Source: CAZNER01 sp964572065 (lineage in GTDB: Bacteria; Patescibacteriota; Dojkabacteria; JAHIVN01). Taken from it: a stretch of 55,600 nucleotides of DNA. A program made the translations under genes and the position numbers. Positions 43,087 through 52,687 of this stretch are shown here, piece by piece (position 1 is the first letter of the stretch; each line of letters starts with the position of its first letter). Below the pieces are notes generated by a model that did not search any database, had not been told where the DNA came from, and saw only the letters and a program-made list of their open reading frames with translations. The DNA is taken from contig CAZNER010000002.1 in assembly GCA_964572065.1 (NCBI GenBank), positions 1 through 55,600 of the forward strand. Direction: 5' to 3'.

Positions 43087-43452
43087 ATGAAAAAACAAAC
43101 AATAATTAAAATAATACGATGGACTGCACGAATATGGAGTATCCTCATAATCCTATTACACCTAGTTATTTTCTTTGGATACATATTTTATCCTGAAACA
43201 GATGGAGAGACATGGAGAACTATAGAAATTATTGCTGCAATTTTTTATCCAGTTGGAGTATTAATTGGTATGATAATTGCATGGAAGAAAGAGTTGCTTG
43301 GAGGAATAATCAGCTTAGTTGGATATCTCATTTTTACAATTTTAATTCTTATCCCAAGAGGAGCAATTGTAAGAATGTTTCCTATGGTTTTGATAGTAAA
43401 TGGACCCGGGATATTGTTCTTTATTAATGGAGTTTTAATGAAAAGGAAGTAA
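43087..43452 (+). CDS. Small four-helix membrane protein
   Basis: 121 residues from the ATG at 43087, about 35 nt after a TGTTATATT box (43051-43059). A TTG at 43048 in the same frame is less likely, as it lies upstream of the box. Four hydrophobic helices span almost the whole protein, with few polar residues except short loops. It resembles small DUF7670-like membrane proteins, but I am not sure of the family. A hairpin and T-run follow the stop. Function unknown. Confidence 0.6.
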   Translation: MKKQTIIKIIRWTARIWSILIILLHLVIFFGYIFYPETDGETWRTIEIIAAIFYPVGVLIGMIIAWKKELLGGIISLVGYLIFTILILIPRGAIVRMFPMVLIVNGPGILFFINGVLMKRK

Positions 43453-43488
43453 ATTGAAGTATTTGTTATGTACTTCCTGCTATTTTTT
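43445..43488 (+). terminator. Intrinsic terminator
   Basis: GGAAGTA 43445-43451 / TACTTCC 43471-43477, with an alternative inner GAAGTA 43456-43461, then six T at 43483-43488. The stem begins inside the last codons of the membrane-protein gene. Confidence 0.55.
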
Positions 43489-43672
43489 GATAAGAAATAT
43501 TTAAGTGTTATTTTAAATATTAAATTTTCTAATTAGTAGTTTCTTATTATCCGTTATATCTCTATGTACAATAATATTATCATCTTTTTAACGTAGGCTT
43601 GATATGTTCAAAAGTAACTCATAGTTGTATAAATAGAGTTATTACTTTATATCCTAAATATTATTTGACAGA

Positions 43673-43721
43673 AGTTAAAGTAAAAATCATCTATTACAAT
43701 GCCTTTAACTACATGATTTTT
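43673..43721 (-). other. Competing hairpins after the beta-propeller gene
   Basis: Read on the minus strand, AAAAATCAT (43721-43713) pairs with ATGATTTTT (43690-43682), and AGTTAAAG inside its loop (43710-43703) pairs with CTTTAACT just beyond (43680-43673). The two helices exclude each other. The rest of the gap 43489-43741 shows only AT-rich sequence. Confidence 0.3.
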
Positions 43722-43741
43722 CTCATCTGATTAATTTTTTT

Positions 43742-44839
43742 TTAATTATCATGCTCTGTAGAATCATTCTTTTCAAGAATTTGATAATACATCAAAAAAC
43801 TTTTATCAGGAAGTTGGATAACAGCAGGATGACTTATTTCTTTATCTTTGCTGACAGTAATTATTTTCTCATTTGAATTTTCTAGATGACCATTCTCTAT
43901 GCCTTTATATAAGGATAATTTCTGAAAAGTTTCCATACAGTAGGTATAGTATTCATTATTTATTAGTATAGAATCACAGCATCCACCAGATTGAACCTCT
44001 AAATCTTCAGAAAATATAAAAGTTTTACCACTATCAGATGACACTGCAAGTTGAAGAGGATGGTTTTGTTTGTTTATTATCATCAACCATTCTTTATTTT
44101 TTTGAATGACGTCAGGATCGGTAAGACCTTCATCTTGATAAGCAAGGTAGCTTTCTCCAAATTTAATTCCATCTTGAGATTCGACATAATAGATTGAGTG
44201 TGTCTTCGAATCCCAATTTACTTCATCATCTCCTTGGTTTTCTAAATCATTATTGAATCCTCCATAAAAATAAAGCCTAATTGTACCATCTGAGAGGAGT
44301 TCTGCTGATGGATCAACTGCTTCCCATTCATTAAAGTTTTCAAAATCAACGTCATATTTTTCAAAAGTTTCTCCAAAATCTAAACTTATTCCAACAGAAA
44401 GAGTATCATAATCCCCACTAGCATCAACGAAATAAAGATAAAGTATATTATCCCTAATTACAGCTGTTGGTACCGATGTATGATCGAAAATTAATTCATT
44501 AGAGATTGTCCATTGTATGCCATTTGTAGAAGTTGCAGAATACATTTTTTGAAAATACGGTCCTTTGGGGTCTGATCTGCTTGAGAATCTTTTTTCCTCA
44601 GAATCTTCTTCATCATCTTTATTTGAATCTGCTGTTGTTTCTTTTTCTACATTAGTTTTTTTCTGTGAGGTAATTAAGTAAGAACTTATACCAGTAATTG
44701 TAATGAGAAGTAGTATTAAAGATAAAAAAAGTACTATTTTTAAAATACGCGGCTTTTTGTTTGCTTCTGTATTTGTTACTTTGTTTGTATTTTCGATCTT
44801 AAATGAATTGGATTGTGTTAAATTTTGAGAATTATCCAT
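43742..44839 (-). CDS. Membrane-anchored beta-propeller (GH43/sialidase-like) protein
   Basis: Short polar N-terminus, membrane helix at about 32-56, acidic linker, then a repetitive domain of beta-propeller type: recurring S.DG..F / Asp-box-like segments (SDSGKTFIFSEDL, SLDFGETFEKYDV, SQDGIKFGES) and acidic residues in DHTSVPTAV, AVDPSAEL and LTDPDVI, as in five-bladed glycosidases of the GH43/GH32/GH33 kind. 365 residues. A catalytic triad cannot be proven from sequence alone. Probably faces outward and binds or cleaves glycans. Confidence 0.65.
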   Translation of the reverse strand: MDNSQNLTQSNSFKIENTNKVTNTEANKKPRILKIVLFLSLILLLITITGISSYLITSQKKTNVEKETTADSNKDDEEDSEEKRFSSRSDPKGPYFQKMYSATSTNGIQWTISNELIFDHTSVPTAVIRDNILYLYFVDASGDYDTLSVGISLDFGETFEKYDVDFENFNEWEAVDPSAELLSDGTIRLYFYGGFNNDLENQGDDEVNWDSKTHSIYYVESQDGIKFGESYLAYQDEGLTDPDVIQKNKEWLMIINKQNHPLQLAVSSDSGKTFIFSEDLEVQSGGCCDSILINNEYYTYCMETFQKLSLYKGIENGHLENSNEKIITVSKDKEISHPAVIQLPDKSFLMYYQILEKNDSTEHDN

Positions 44840-44981
44840 GAAAAGGTTATTTAAAATTAAATATTAAAATATAATACATGTTTTGTAATATAACCTCAAA
44901 AAGAGGAAAAGATTATAGGAGAATACATATATTTAACCTTTCTTTAAAAGATGATAAGTACTATTGATCCCAATCATTTAA

Positions 44982-45923
44982 TTAAGAGTTTTTGTCAAAC
45001 CATTCCAAAATTAGTTCAGGTTTATCTTCAAAATATTTATAGGTATCAAATCTATGTAAAGGCTCTTTTAGTAAAACTTATTTTTTTGGTTCAGGTGCAT
45101 TTGCATAGATTTTATTGTAATCATCGGGTTCAGTTCATGGATCTTTTTTAGCTTGAATAAAAATAGTGGGACAAGGAATATCTTTAGTATAATCAATTGG
45201 AGACATATCAGTTGTTTTATGGTTTGTTAGCAACTTAACCCAAAATCTTATTATTGGCATAAACATCATAGAGCCAATTGGAGTGAACATTCTTTTTAAA
45301 TATGACCTATTAAAGACGTCCATAGTCACGGGTTGAACTGCAGCCATAGATTTAACATTTTTAAAGAGATTCTTTTCTTTACTTATTGCAATAATTACTG
45401 AGTTGGCTCCGGTACAAAAAGCTGTAATATAAACATCCATTTTATTTAATTTATCGTCATTATTAATAAAACTTATTAAGCCTATCACATCCAGAGATTC
45501 ATATAATCCTACAGTAAAAGTTCTACTATTAGGACTAGTGTCACTTTCACCATGATTTCTTAGGTCGAATAAAATAATATTGTACCCTGCTTTATGAAAA
45601 TTTTTAGCTGTTTTAAGCATATCAACTTCTTTATTATAAAGTTTAAACAAACCTTGATTCTCTGGAATCAGTCCATGTCTATTAAAAGATCCTACATGAA
45701 CGAATATTAAAAGCTTGTTTGATATTGAATTTGGTATAAATCATCCTTTAATTGTTATACCATCAGGAGTACGAAAAGATATGTTTTTATACTTCATACC
45801 ATAGTCAGATGGAGTTCTAAAGATAGGTTGTCTTTTAAGATGCAGGGTTTGTCATGCCAAGGTAAAACCAAGAAAGATATATAAGATTGTAGCAATACCA
45901 AATGTTATTAATATGGGGTTCAT
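44982..45923 (-). pseudogene. Alpha/beta hydrolase gene interrupted by three TGA and one TAA
   Basis: One uninterrupted register of 313 codons from ATG 45923 to TAA 44982 reads as an anchored alpha/beta hydrolase: N-terminal helix, FRTPDGITIKG, LIFVHVGSFN, the strand ILFDLRNHGESD, CTGANSVI, then KKDP and LHRFDTYKYF with the His. Internal stops are TGA at codon 24 (45852-45854), TGA at codon 61 (45741-45743), TGA at codon 263 (45135-45137) and TAA at codon 282 (45078-45080). All three TGA fall where family members have or could have Trp; codon 61 is the W of the DG..L.GW(F/Y)IP motif. Two other Trp codons are TGG. There is no frameshift. Likely a young pseudogene; transfer from a TGA=Trp organism is possible. 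Confidence 0.7.
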
Positions 45924-46041
45924 TTTATTTACGCTATATAAGTTATAAATAATATTTTAGCATTAAAACAATTTATATAAAATATAATAAAAAAAATAAA
46001 ATTAAGTTACCTTTGAGTTACTTATAATGACAATATAACCA

Positions 46042-46050
46042 TGATATAAT
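46042..46050 (+). promoter_or_regulatory. Extended -10 promoter
   Basis: TGATATAAT (hexamer 46045-46050), 26 nt before the ATG at 46077. Confidence 0.5.
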
Positions 46051-46076
46051 AGGGGTTATTCTTAATAATTATTAAC

Positions 46077-46916
46077 ATGGAAGAGAGATTATCATCTCAA
46101 GGATTTAATACTATTGAAGTTTTGAAAAGTGCAGTATTAAATTTCGTTGGGGATAAGTTATGGAGGTATTTAGTCGTAAGGTCTCGAGAACATGATATTT
46201 ATCGAGCTGTTTCTGAAATAGATATTTACAGAGAAGATCTCACAGCGATAGAAGCCTTAAAGGATCAAGTAGAAATAAGACTGTTAGTTCATAACTATGC
46301 AGCAGTGAAAGAAGATGGTAAATGGGTACTGCATACTATTGGAAAGATGAGTATAGAAGCTGTGGTGTTGTTATTGGAAAAAGTTGTAAGTTACCGTAAT
46401 AAAAAAGGATTAGATACTTCTATAAATATAACTTCAAGTGCACAGATTCTTTATGATGGTGTACCATTATCAATTATTTTTCTAAATAATTTAAGAGCTA
46501 GAATTGATGAGTCTTCTGTACTGGCTGAAGGAGATGATATACGAATTAGTAGTCATAGAGATGAAAATATAGGATTTTCAACTGGAGGTGAATTAGAGAA
46601 TGCTCGAAGGTTATGGAGGGATTTGGGGTTTGTTTCACTTGCACCATATCCTCACTTAAGAAATATTGAGTTACTTGCTTATAATAAAGGACTAAAAAAA
46701 ATTTCAACTATTAGTACAGATGGTATTATGTACCATTTAGATAGAGAAGGTTATGAAAGATTCCACGAGTACATAAGAAATGCCTGGATAACATTTTCTC
46801 TATATGAGATAGCTAAAAGAGTAATACTGGGTCTTTTTGATCCAACGGGTAAAATTCTTGAAAAAGTAGCAAGAAGGATTAGATCTGAGGATGGTGTTCA
46901 TAGATTACAATGGTGA
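46077..46916 (+). CDS. Orphan protein, 279 residues
   Basis: No family recognised. Soluble, Glu/Arg/Leu-rich, mixed helix and strand, without signal peptide. A perfect TGATATAAT promoter stands in front, as for the other orphan genes in the window (19128, 53443), and no neighbour is in an operon with it. It ends in TGA and is convergent with the M23-like gene 74 bp away. Nothing suggests a catalytic site. It is included because of the long clean frame and promoter. Confidence 0.6.
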   Translation: MEERLSSQGFNTIEVLKSAVLNFVGDKLWRYLVVRSREHDIYRAVSEIDIYREDLTAIEALKDQVEIRLLVHNYAAVKEDGKWVLHTIGKMSIEAVVLLLEKVVSYRNKKGLDTSINITSSAQILYDGVPLSIIFLNNLRARIDESSVLAEGDDIRISSHRDENIGFSTGGELENARRLWRDLGFVSLAPYPHLRNIELLAYNKGLKKISTISTDGIMYHLDREGYERFHEYIRNAWITFSLYEIAKRVILGLFDPTGKILEKVARRIRSEDGVHRLQW

Positions 46917-46990
46917 TTAAAAGTTGTTGAAGTTAAAAAACTATAAGATCGTACGAATTGAAGAAGAAGATATAGGGTATTAAGAAAGTA

Positions 46991-48220
46991 TCATCTTTCA
47001 AACTCAACATATTCATTTAAACTCCATGACCCACTCCCGCATTCTAGTGAATTATACGGTCCAATTAATAATGTGTTTTCTGAAGTTAGTGAAATTAATA
47101 TTGAAAAATTATTGTCCTGTCCTTGAAAGCTTTCAGCTACTTGATAGCAATAAATATCATCTGCTGGTTGAATGAGATCAAAATCTAAATTAATACTTCC
47201 AGTTTCTTTTGGATTGAATCTATAAGTACCGCTTGTAATTCCAATATTTTCAAGTGAATTTCCAATTGAAAAAACTCCAATTGTTGGATCTATATTATCA
47301 TGTACAAGAGCTATATGAGGATCTTCATTTGATACTTCTTTAGTTCCTTTTAAAACCCAAATTCCCTGAGCAGTTTCAGGTATGTCTTGTGCAATAGTTC
47401 CACAAATAGGATCGATTGTTCTTTTATTTCCATTCCAGTCTCCAATCTTAATTTCCAAAACTGCCTTTAATTCATCTGTATAGTAATTAGTTGAGCATAC
47501 AGTATAGAACATATCTTCTCTGTTGCTATCTTCCCATCTTTCTGAATTCGCATATGTATGAGGCGGTATTCTGTTATCAGTAACTCCAAAATCAAAATTT
47601 GTTCTAATGCCGCTTCCTACAGTTCCTATCACTTCACCTGCTTTTACATCAATGTTTACTTCCTGCCAGCAGTTTTGATATATTCTGCCTCCAGTTGTAT
47701 ATTCATCACAGTCATCGTCTTGTAGATTAATTTCATTTAATAATTTATCAGAAAGTGAAGTTGTATGAATAAAATAAAAAGTGAAATTCTCGCAAGTCCT
47801 AAAGTTGATAGAATAGTCGGTGCTTGGCGGTTCAGCATTTTTGTAAGTCATAACATTAATTGTTTCTATAGTTGCATCTATAGGTGCATAAAGCTCTACA
47901 TCTACTGTTGGTGACTGTGCATTTCCATCGGTTGTCTTTATATTGTAGTACATGTGATCTGTTGGAAATGTATGCCCTGAAGGATTTAGATTGCCTAAAG
48001 GAATAATGCTAACAATATTTTCAATATCAATTGGACTTACAGTAAATGTGGTATTCTCTGCTGTACATTTATCTGAATTGGTTAATATCTCTTTTATTTT
48101 TTGAATCTTTGGATTTGAACTAGGGATAAGAATAATAGAAATGATTATAATAGAAAGAATTAATAATATTAAAAATGTTATTTTAAAATATCGATGTTTA
48201 ATTAGTTGTTTCAAAACCAT
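46991..48220 (-). CDS. Membrane-anchored M23 (LytM)-like protein
   Basis: One membrane helix at about 13-33, then a lysostaphin-fold-like domain: IIPLGNLNPSGHTFPTDHMYY carries a His and a downstream Asp in M23-like spacing, and KAGEVIGTVGS is the typical strand-turn of the fold. The second zinc histidine motif (HxH) is not evident, so it may be a non-catalytic member or bind something other than zinc. A C-terminal beta domain of unknown type follows (from about 290). 409 residues. Ends in TGA, close to the convergent orphan gene. Probably extracellular, acting on or recognising the cell wall. Confidence 0.6.
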   Translation of the reverse strand: MVLKQLIKHRYFKITFLILLILSIIIISIILIPSSNPKIQKIKEILTNSDKCTAENTTFTVSPIDIENIVSIIPLGNLNPSGHTFPTDHMYYNIKTTDGNAQSPTVDVELYAPIDATIETINVMTYKNAEPPSTDYSINFRTCENFTFYFIHTTSLSDKLLNEINLQDDDCDEYTTGGRIYQNCWQEVNIDVKAGEVIGTVGSGIRTNFDFGVTDNRIPPHTYANSERWEDSNREDMFYTVCSTNYYTDELKAVLEIKIGDWNGNKRTIDPICGTIAQDIPETAQGIWVLKGTKEVSNEDPHIALVHDNIDPTIGVFSIGNSLENIGITSGTYRFNPKETGSINLDFDLIQPADDIYCYQVAESFQGQDNNFSILISLTSENTLLIGPYNSLECGSGSWSLNEYVEFER

Positions 48221-48371
48221 GATAATTTATTATATATTATGATGTTAGAAGTAGTAAATGATATGTTTTGATAAATGGAAAATGATATATTAATAAGTCT
48301 GATCTTGATGATGTTGTTTAATTATTAATAATCAACTTTATTCTTCTATATTATAAGATTTTTAATGTTGA

Positions 48372-50468
48372 TTATACAAAGAGGTGATGTTGTAAATCCC
48401 AGCCAAGAGTAATTACATAATGCCAATATAATACATGTCTGTTGATTTCACCATCAGGATTCCTTGGCAGTTCAAACCCATACAGAGTCCTATCAATTCG
48501 TGATAATATTCCCTTTGCATATGAAGCCTCTTCACGAGAGCAGGATTTAAGATAAGTTTTAATTTGTATTATCATCCTTCTAAGTACATCGCTATATTCT
48601 AATCCCTGTTCAAGAGATACTTTTAGGTTACTTCTTAGAGCATTAAAGAGTTTTTCTCCTAGAGAGGATTCAAAGAAACTAGTTAATCTTTGTAGATCGG
48701 TTCTTAATTGCTGTATTGTAGATTTAATTAAGCATACTTCTTTATGATTTCCTAATGCTTTTTGTTTATTCAGATCATGTCCTGCTCGATTTAATTCGTC
48801 AGTTATATCATTAACTTGAGATAGTCCGTTAATTAATATTCCTACATCGCTTTCGGGATCTTGGGTTAAAGTATATATTTCGGTGTTTCTTATTATTTCA
48901 TCAAGTTCTTGGATTCGTTCTTGTGTTAGTGTAACTTGAGAAGTTACTGTTACTTCTGGAGATTTATATCCAAAAGCTTCATTAATTAAGGAAATATCGC
49001 CATTGTCTTCTACAATACTTGAGGGAATACCATCTCCATTAGCTTCTACTAGAGGTACTTGTTGGCTAAATAGATAATTTATCTCTAATGAAGCTTTGAT
49101 AAAAGCTTCTTGTGGTGAAAAACCATCATCTAAAGCTCCATAGAAAAGAGTTGTAAAGGATATGATTTCACCAGTAGTAGGATTCCTACGGCACCATGAT
49201 CCTGATTCATCTGTAGAGGTTAGAATTACATTTGGATGTTCAGGAGTTCCATTTATAATATATATCCATCCACCTGGTCGCCCAGCATGACAGGATTCAA
49301 TAACAAAAACAAATTTATTATTATGTTGCTCAATCATTCTTTCCAGCCACTCATTAAACTCATCAGCATATAATTTGTAATCAAGCGGACAAGAAGAGCT
49401 ATTGCATCTAAGAGCAATGCTAGCTCTTTCTTCTCTAGATCCATGACCTAACAAGTAAGAATGTACCCTTTCACCAGGATGTTTACTTAAAAATACTTCT
49501 GTTTCTAAAAAGAATTCCTCAGAAGTAGTATCAGTCATATCTGAATCAGGTTTACCGTCTCCGTCTAAATCTGCTGGTTCTTGTAAAAGAGCTAGGATTT
49601 CTTCAGGAGTCATACCTAATGTATCTGATAAATATTGATAAACATATTTTGTTATTTCTTCCATTGAGGTTCTGAGAGTTTCTTGTGGACCATTACCAAT
49701 AGCTATTACTCCTGCTGTTAATTTACCTTCTCTTCCCATTGCTACTGGTAGATATACAGTTCGAATGTCTCCACGAACCAATTCTTCTGTTACTTGAGTA
49801 GCATTTCCAAGAGAGGCTTGAGAAGTTGCTGTTAAAGTCATTGTTCTTGTTGTTCTGATTCCCCAATTGTCGAGATTTGCTTCTATAGGTACTTCAACAC
49901 TTTCACATGAGTTTACAGGCAAAGTTATACTAAAAGTATCATTTTTTAGTATTTCTACCCAAGGACCCTTGGTGATAGTGACCTGAGCAGTTGAAGTTAA
50001 TGGGTCTTGATTACATACTTCAACTGTAGTTGTAACAACTGTTCTACCTGGAAGAAAAGGTTCAGTATCTAGTGTATGTATATCAACTGTATGATCAGGA
50101 GCACTCAAAGTAGCTGTTATGACTGTAGATAATGTAGAAGTTGTTTCTGTGGTGACTTGTATAGCATAGTTTCCTGGCTGTAAATCCGGAATATTTATTG
50201 ATATCCCACCTGTGGGAGTGGAATTTAATCTTCGGTTATCTTGACTGACTAAAGATACCTCAACTTCTTCCCCTTCAACTTTTGCTACTACTCTAAATGG
50301 ATGTCGTCCCTCATTAGGTACATTGAAAGTAAATAATCTTGTATCACATTTAGCATTTAATTCTCTAGTTGCAGGTGTTCCCCATTCTATCGGTTCTTCA
50401 CATATTGTCTGCTGTATAGCTGGTGGCTGATGTATAGGGGGCGGTGCAATCTGTTCTGTTGTTCCCAT
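48372..50468 (-). CDS. Caspase/legumain-like (clan CD) peptidase
   Basis: Clan CD cysteine peptidases use a His-Cys dyad after two strands. Here His342 is in SYLLGHGS and Cys393 in FVIESCHAGRPGG, 51 residues apart, as in peptidase C13/legumain and caspase-like folds. Before them are beta-sandwich domains (about 35-240) of the pre-peptidase or CARDB type, and a segment DLDGDGKPDSDMTD that looks like a calcium loop. After the catalytic part comes a helical C-terminal domain (about 520-698). No signal peptide or membrane helix is visible although the N-terminal domains are of an extracellular kind. 698 residues. A dyad spans its promoter region. Substrate unknown; a regulated or defence-related protease is possible. 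Confidence 0.7.
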   Translation of the reverse strand: MGTTEQIAPPPIHQPPAIQQTICEEPIEWGTPATRELNAKCDTRLFTFNVPNEGRHPFRVVAKVEGEEVEVSLVSQDNRRLNSTPTGGISINIPDLQPGNYAIQVTTETTSTLSTVITATLSAPDHTVDIHTLDTEPFLPGRTVVTTTVEVCNQDPLTSTAQVTITKGPWVEILKNDTFSITLPVNSCESVEVPIEANLDNWGIRTTRTMTLTATSQASLGNATQVTEELVRGDIRTVYLPVAMGREGKLTAGVIAIGNGPQETLRTSMEEITKYVYQYLSDTLGMTPEEILALLQEPADLDGDGKPDSDMTDTTSEEFFLETEVFLSKHPGERVHSYLLGHGSREERASIALRCNSSSCPLDYKLYADEFNEWLERMIEQHNNKFVFVIESCHAGRPGGWIYIINGTPEHPNVILTSTDESGSWCRRNPTTGEIISFTTLFYGALDDGFSPQEAFIKASLEINYLFSQQVPLVEANGDGIPSSIVEDNGDISLINEAFGYKSPEVTVTSQVTLTQERIQELDEIIRNTEIYTLTQDPESDVGILINGLSQVNDITDELNRAGHDLNKQKALGNHKEVCLIKSTIQQLRTDLQRLTSFFESSLGEKLFNALRSNLKVSLEQGLEYSDVLRRMIIQIKTYLKSCSREEASYAKGILSRIDRTLYGFELPRNPDGEINRHVLYWHYVITLGWDLQHHLFV

Positions 50469-50499
50469 AATATAGATTAATTATATACTTTAACTATGC

Positions 50500-50521
50500 G
50501 GTATTATACTAAAATAATACC
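50500..50521 (-). promoter_or_regulatory. Dyad at the promoter of the caspase-like gene
   Basis: GGTATTAT 50500-50507 / ATAATACC 50514-50521, an 8-bp inverted repeat that contains the -10 (TATAAT on the minus strand) about 30-40 nt before the ATG at 50468. A repressor would cover the promoter. Confidence 0.4.
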
Positions 50522-50655
50522 CTATAAGACAATGATTATTAAATTTTTTAAAACAAATAGAATATTAAAAGTATTGATAATTATTGGAAATCCCTATATA
50601 ATAATTAAAGTTTTTCTGTTTTCCCCTATTTGGGTTTTTTGATTAAATTAATAAA

Positions 50656-52539
50656 ATGCTGGATATAGTTCCACGGAATAAAATTAGAAATATTGCTGTT
50701 ATAGCACATGTTGATCATGGTAAAACTACTTTGATTGATGCCTTTTTAAAACAGACAAATACTTTTAGAGAAAATCAAAAAGAAATGGCTAAAAGCCAGA
50801 TACTTGATTCTTTTGAACTGGAGAGAGAAAAAGGTATCACGATAAAGTCTAAGAATACATCAGTAAGATATAAGGATTATAAGATTAATATTGTTGATAC
50901 TCCGGGTCATGCTGATTTTGGAGGAGAGGTTGAAAGAATTTTAAATATGGTTGATGGTTGTTTGTTGATTGTAGATGCACAAGAGGGACCTATGCTTCAG
51001 ACAAAGTTTGTATTAAAAAAAGCTTTAGAGGTAAATTTGAAAACAATTGTGGTTATAAATAAAATCGACAAAAAGTTAGCAAATCCTGAAAAAACATTAG
51101 ATAAAATACACGATCTTTTTTTATCTATTGCAAAAGATGAAGACCAATTAAATTTTTCAGTTTTTTATGCAATAGGGCGTGAAGGAAAAGTATTTAAAGA
51201 ATTACCATCGGATGTTTTAAATACAGAAGGTGACATAAAAGTTCTTTTGGATGGGATTGTTGAATCGATTCCTGAACCAAGTGGAGATCCAGATAAACCT
51301 TTTCAGATGCAGGTAAGTTCTCTGGATTATGATGAACATTACGGGACCTTTTTTATCGGGACTATAAAACAAGGTCAAATCAGAAAAGGTAATCCAATCA
51401 AATTAGTCTCTCCTGATGGTAATCTTGTAAAATCTGGTATAGTTAAGTGTCTACGGCTTAGGGAGGGATTAAAGATGATTGATATGGAGCATATTAAGAC
51501 AGGTGAAATAGCTGCCGTTTCAGGTATTAGCTCTTCTGATATTGGCTGGACACTGTGTGATCCTTCAAATCTTTCTCCATTACCCGATATTCGAATAACT
51601 CCTCCTTCAGTTAAAATTACTTTAGAGGAAAATACTTCTCCTTTAGTTGGGGAAGATGGGAAATATATATCAATTAAACAGATAGAACGAAGACTTCAAG
51701 AAGAGAAAGAAGTAAATATTGCATTAAAGATAGAAAAAAATGATAAAAGAGGATTTGATATTGAAGGTAGGGGAGAATTGCAGCTCGGGATTTTAATTGA
51801 AACATTGAGAAGAGAAGGTTATGAGTTCCAAATTAGAAAACCGGAAGTTGTGTATAAAATAAAGGATAATAAAAAAATGGAGCCTCTTGAAGAGTTAGTA
51901 ATTACTGTCGGGGAAGATTATATTGGAGCAGTTACAAAGGAGCTAGGTTCACGTAATGCTGAGCTTATTAATCTAGAATCAGAAAATGAAGTAGCAAAAT
52001 TTACTTATCAAATATTAACTTATGATATTCTAGGACTTAGGAGTAAATTGATGAGGGATACGAAAGGTACGGCTGTTATGCAAAGTTTCTTTTTAAAATA
52101 TGTCCCTTATTCAGAAAAGAAGGCTAAAAAAAGAAATGGGGTTTTAATTGTTAATACAAGCGGAACAGCTTTAAGTTATGCTTTAAATTCTGCACAAGAA
52201 AGGGGAGAGCTATTTATCGATCCGAAAACTGTAGTATATGAGGGGATGATTGCTGGCATTAATAAATACGAAAATGATCTGGAGGTCGATGTAACAAAAG
52301 CGAGGCATAAATCTGCTCATAGAGTAAAACATGATGAGATAACACAATCTGTTCTAAGACCTATAATCCCTATAACAATAGATTTTGCATTTTCTTTTTT
52401 AAAAAGTGAAGAAATGTTGGAAGTTACTCCACATTTTTTGAGATTACGTAAAGTGTATCTTACTAATAATCAGAGGAAATGGGCAAGAAGGCATGTTTTA
52501 AGTGATTATGCAAAAGAGCAGCTCAATTTGAAAAAATAA
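50656..52539 (+). CDS. typA: GTP-binding protein TypA/BipA
   Basis: Ribosome-associated translational GTPase related to EF-G, used in 50S assembly and stress adaptation. G1 AHVDHGKTT (18-26), G2 in EREKGITI, G3 DTPGHADF, G4 NKIDK. Domains II, III and V follow, and the C-terminal domain has the TypA pattern FLKYVPY, then RKNGVLI (here AKKRNGVLIVNTSGTA) and the ending RKVYL. 627 residues, slightly longer than the usual 605-615. A small CCC/GGG hairpin with T6 lies at about 50622-50641, between promoter-like sequence and the gene; it could act as a leader attenuator. Confidence 0.95.
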   Translation: MLDIVPRNKIRNIAVIAHVDHGKTTLIDAFLKQTNTFRENQKEMAKSQILDSFELEREKGITIKSKNTSVRYKDYKINIVDTPGHADFGGEVERILNMVDGCLLIVDAQEGPMLQTKFVLKKALEVNLKTIVVINKIDKKLANPEKTLDKIHDLFLSIAKDEDQLNFSVFYAIGREGKVFKELPSDVLNTEGDIKVLLDGIVESIPEPSGDPDKPFQMQVSSLDYDEHYGTFFIGTIKQGQIRKGNPIKLVSPDGNLVKSGIVKCLRLREGLKMIDMEHIKTGEIAAVSGISSSDIGWTLCDPSNLSPLPDIRITPPSVKITLEENTSPLVGEDGKYISIKQIERRLQEEKEVNIALKIEKNDKRGFDIEGRGELQLGILIETLRREGYEFQIRKPEVVYKIKDNKKMEPLEELVITVGEDYIGAVTKELGSRNAELINLESENEVAKFTYQILTYDILGLRSKLMRDTKGTAVMQSFFLKYVPYSEKKAKKRNGVLIVNTSGTALSYALNSAQERGELFIDPKTVVYEGMIAGINKYENDLEVDVTKARHKSAHRVKHDEITQSVLRPIIPITIDFAFSFLKSEEMLEVTPHFLRLRKVYLTNNQRKWARRHVLSDYAKEQLNLKK

Positions 52540-52571
52540 GGATTTCCTTAAATTACAAATAACGTCTTGAA

Positions 52572-52687
52572 AGGACTAATAGTAATTAGTTCTAGATTAT
52601 TAACAGATGCTAAACAAAGATAAAACAACATTCTTGTTTAATGGTATATCCGTTTTTCAACAAGATAATAGGTATATTTGTTGAAAA
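52572..52687 (+). other. Two strong hairpins in the typA-Nudix gap
   Basis: AGGACTAAT 52572-52580 / ATTAGTTCT 52585-52593 (9 bp with one G-U), and TTTTCAACAA 52654-52663 / TTGTTGAAAA 52678-52687 (10 bp). The first may stop typA transcripts, though it has no T-run; the second has none either. They form a structured 236-nt gap with no gene. Confidence 0.4.

Noticed and set aside
44951..45151. 66-codon plus-strand frame
   Set aside because: Antisense to the C-terminal part of the interrupted hydrolase, whose minus-strand register clearly carries the protein signal (LHRFDTYKYF).
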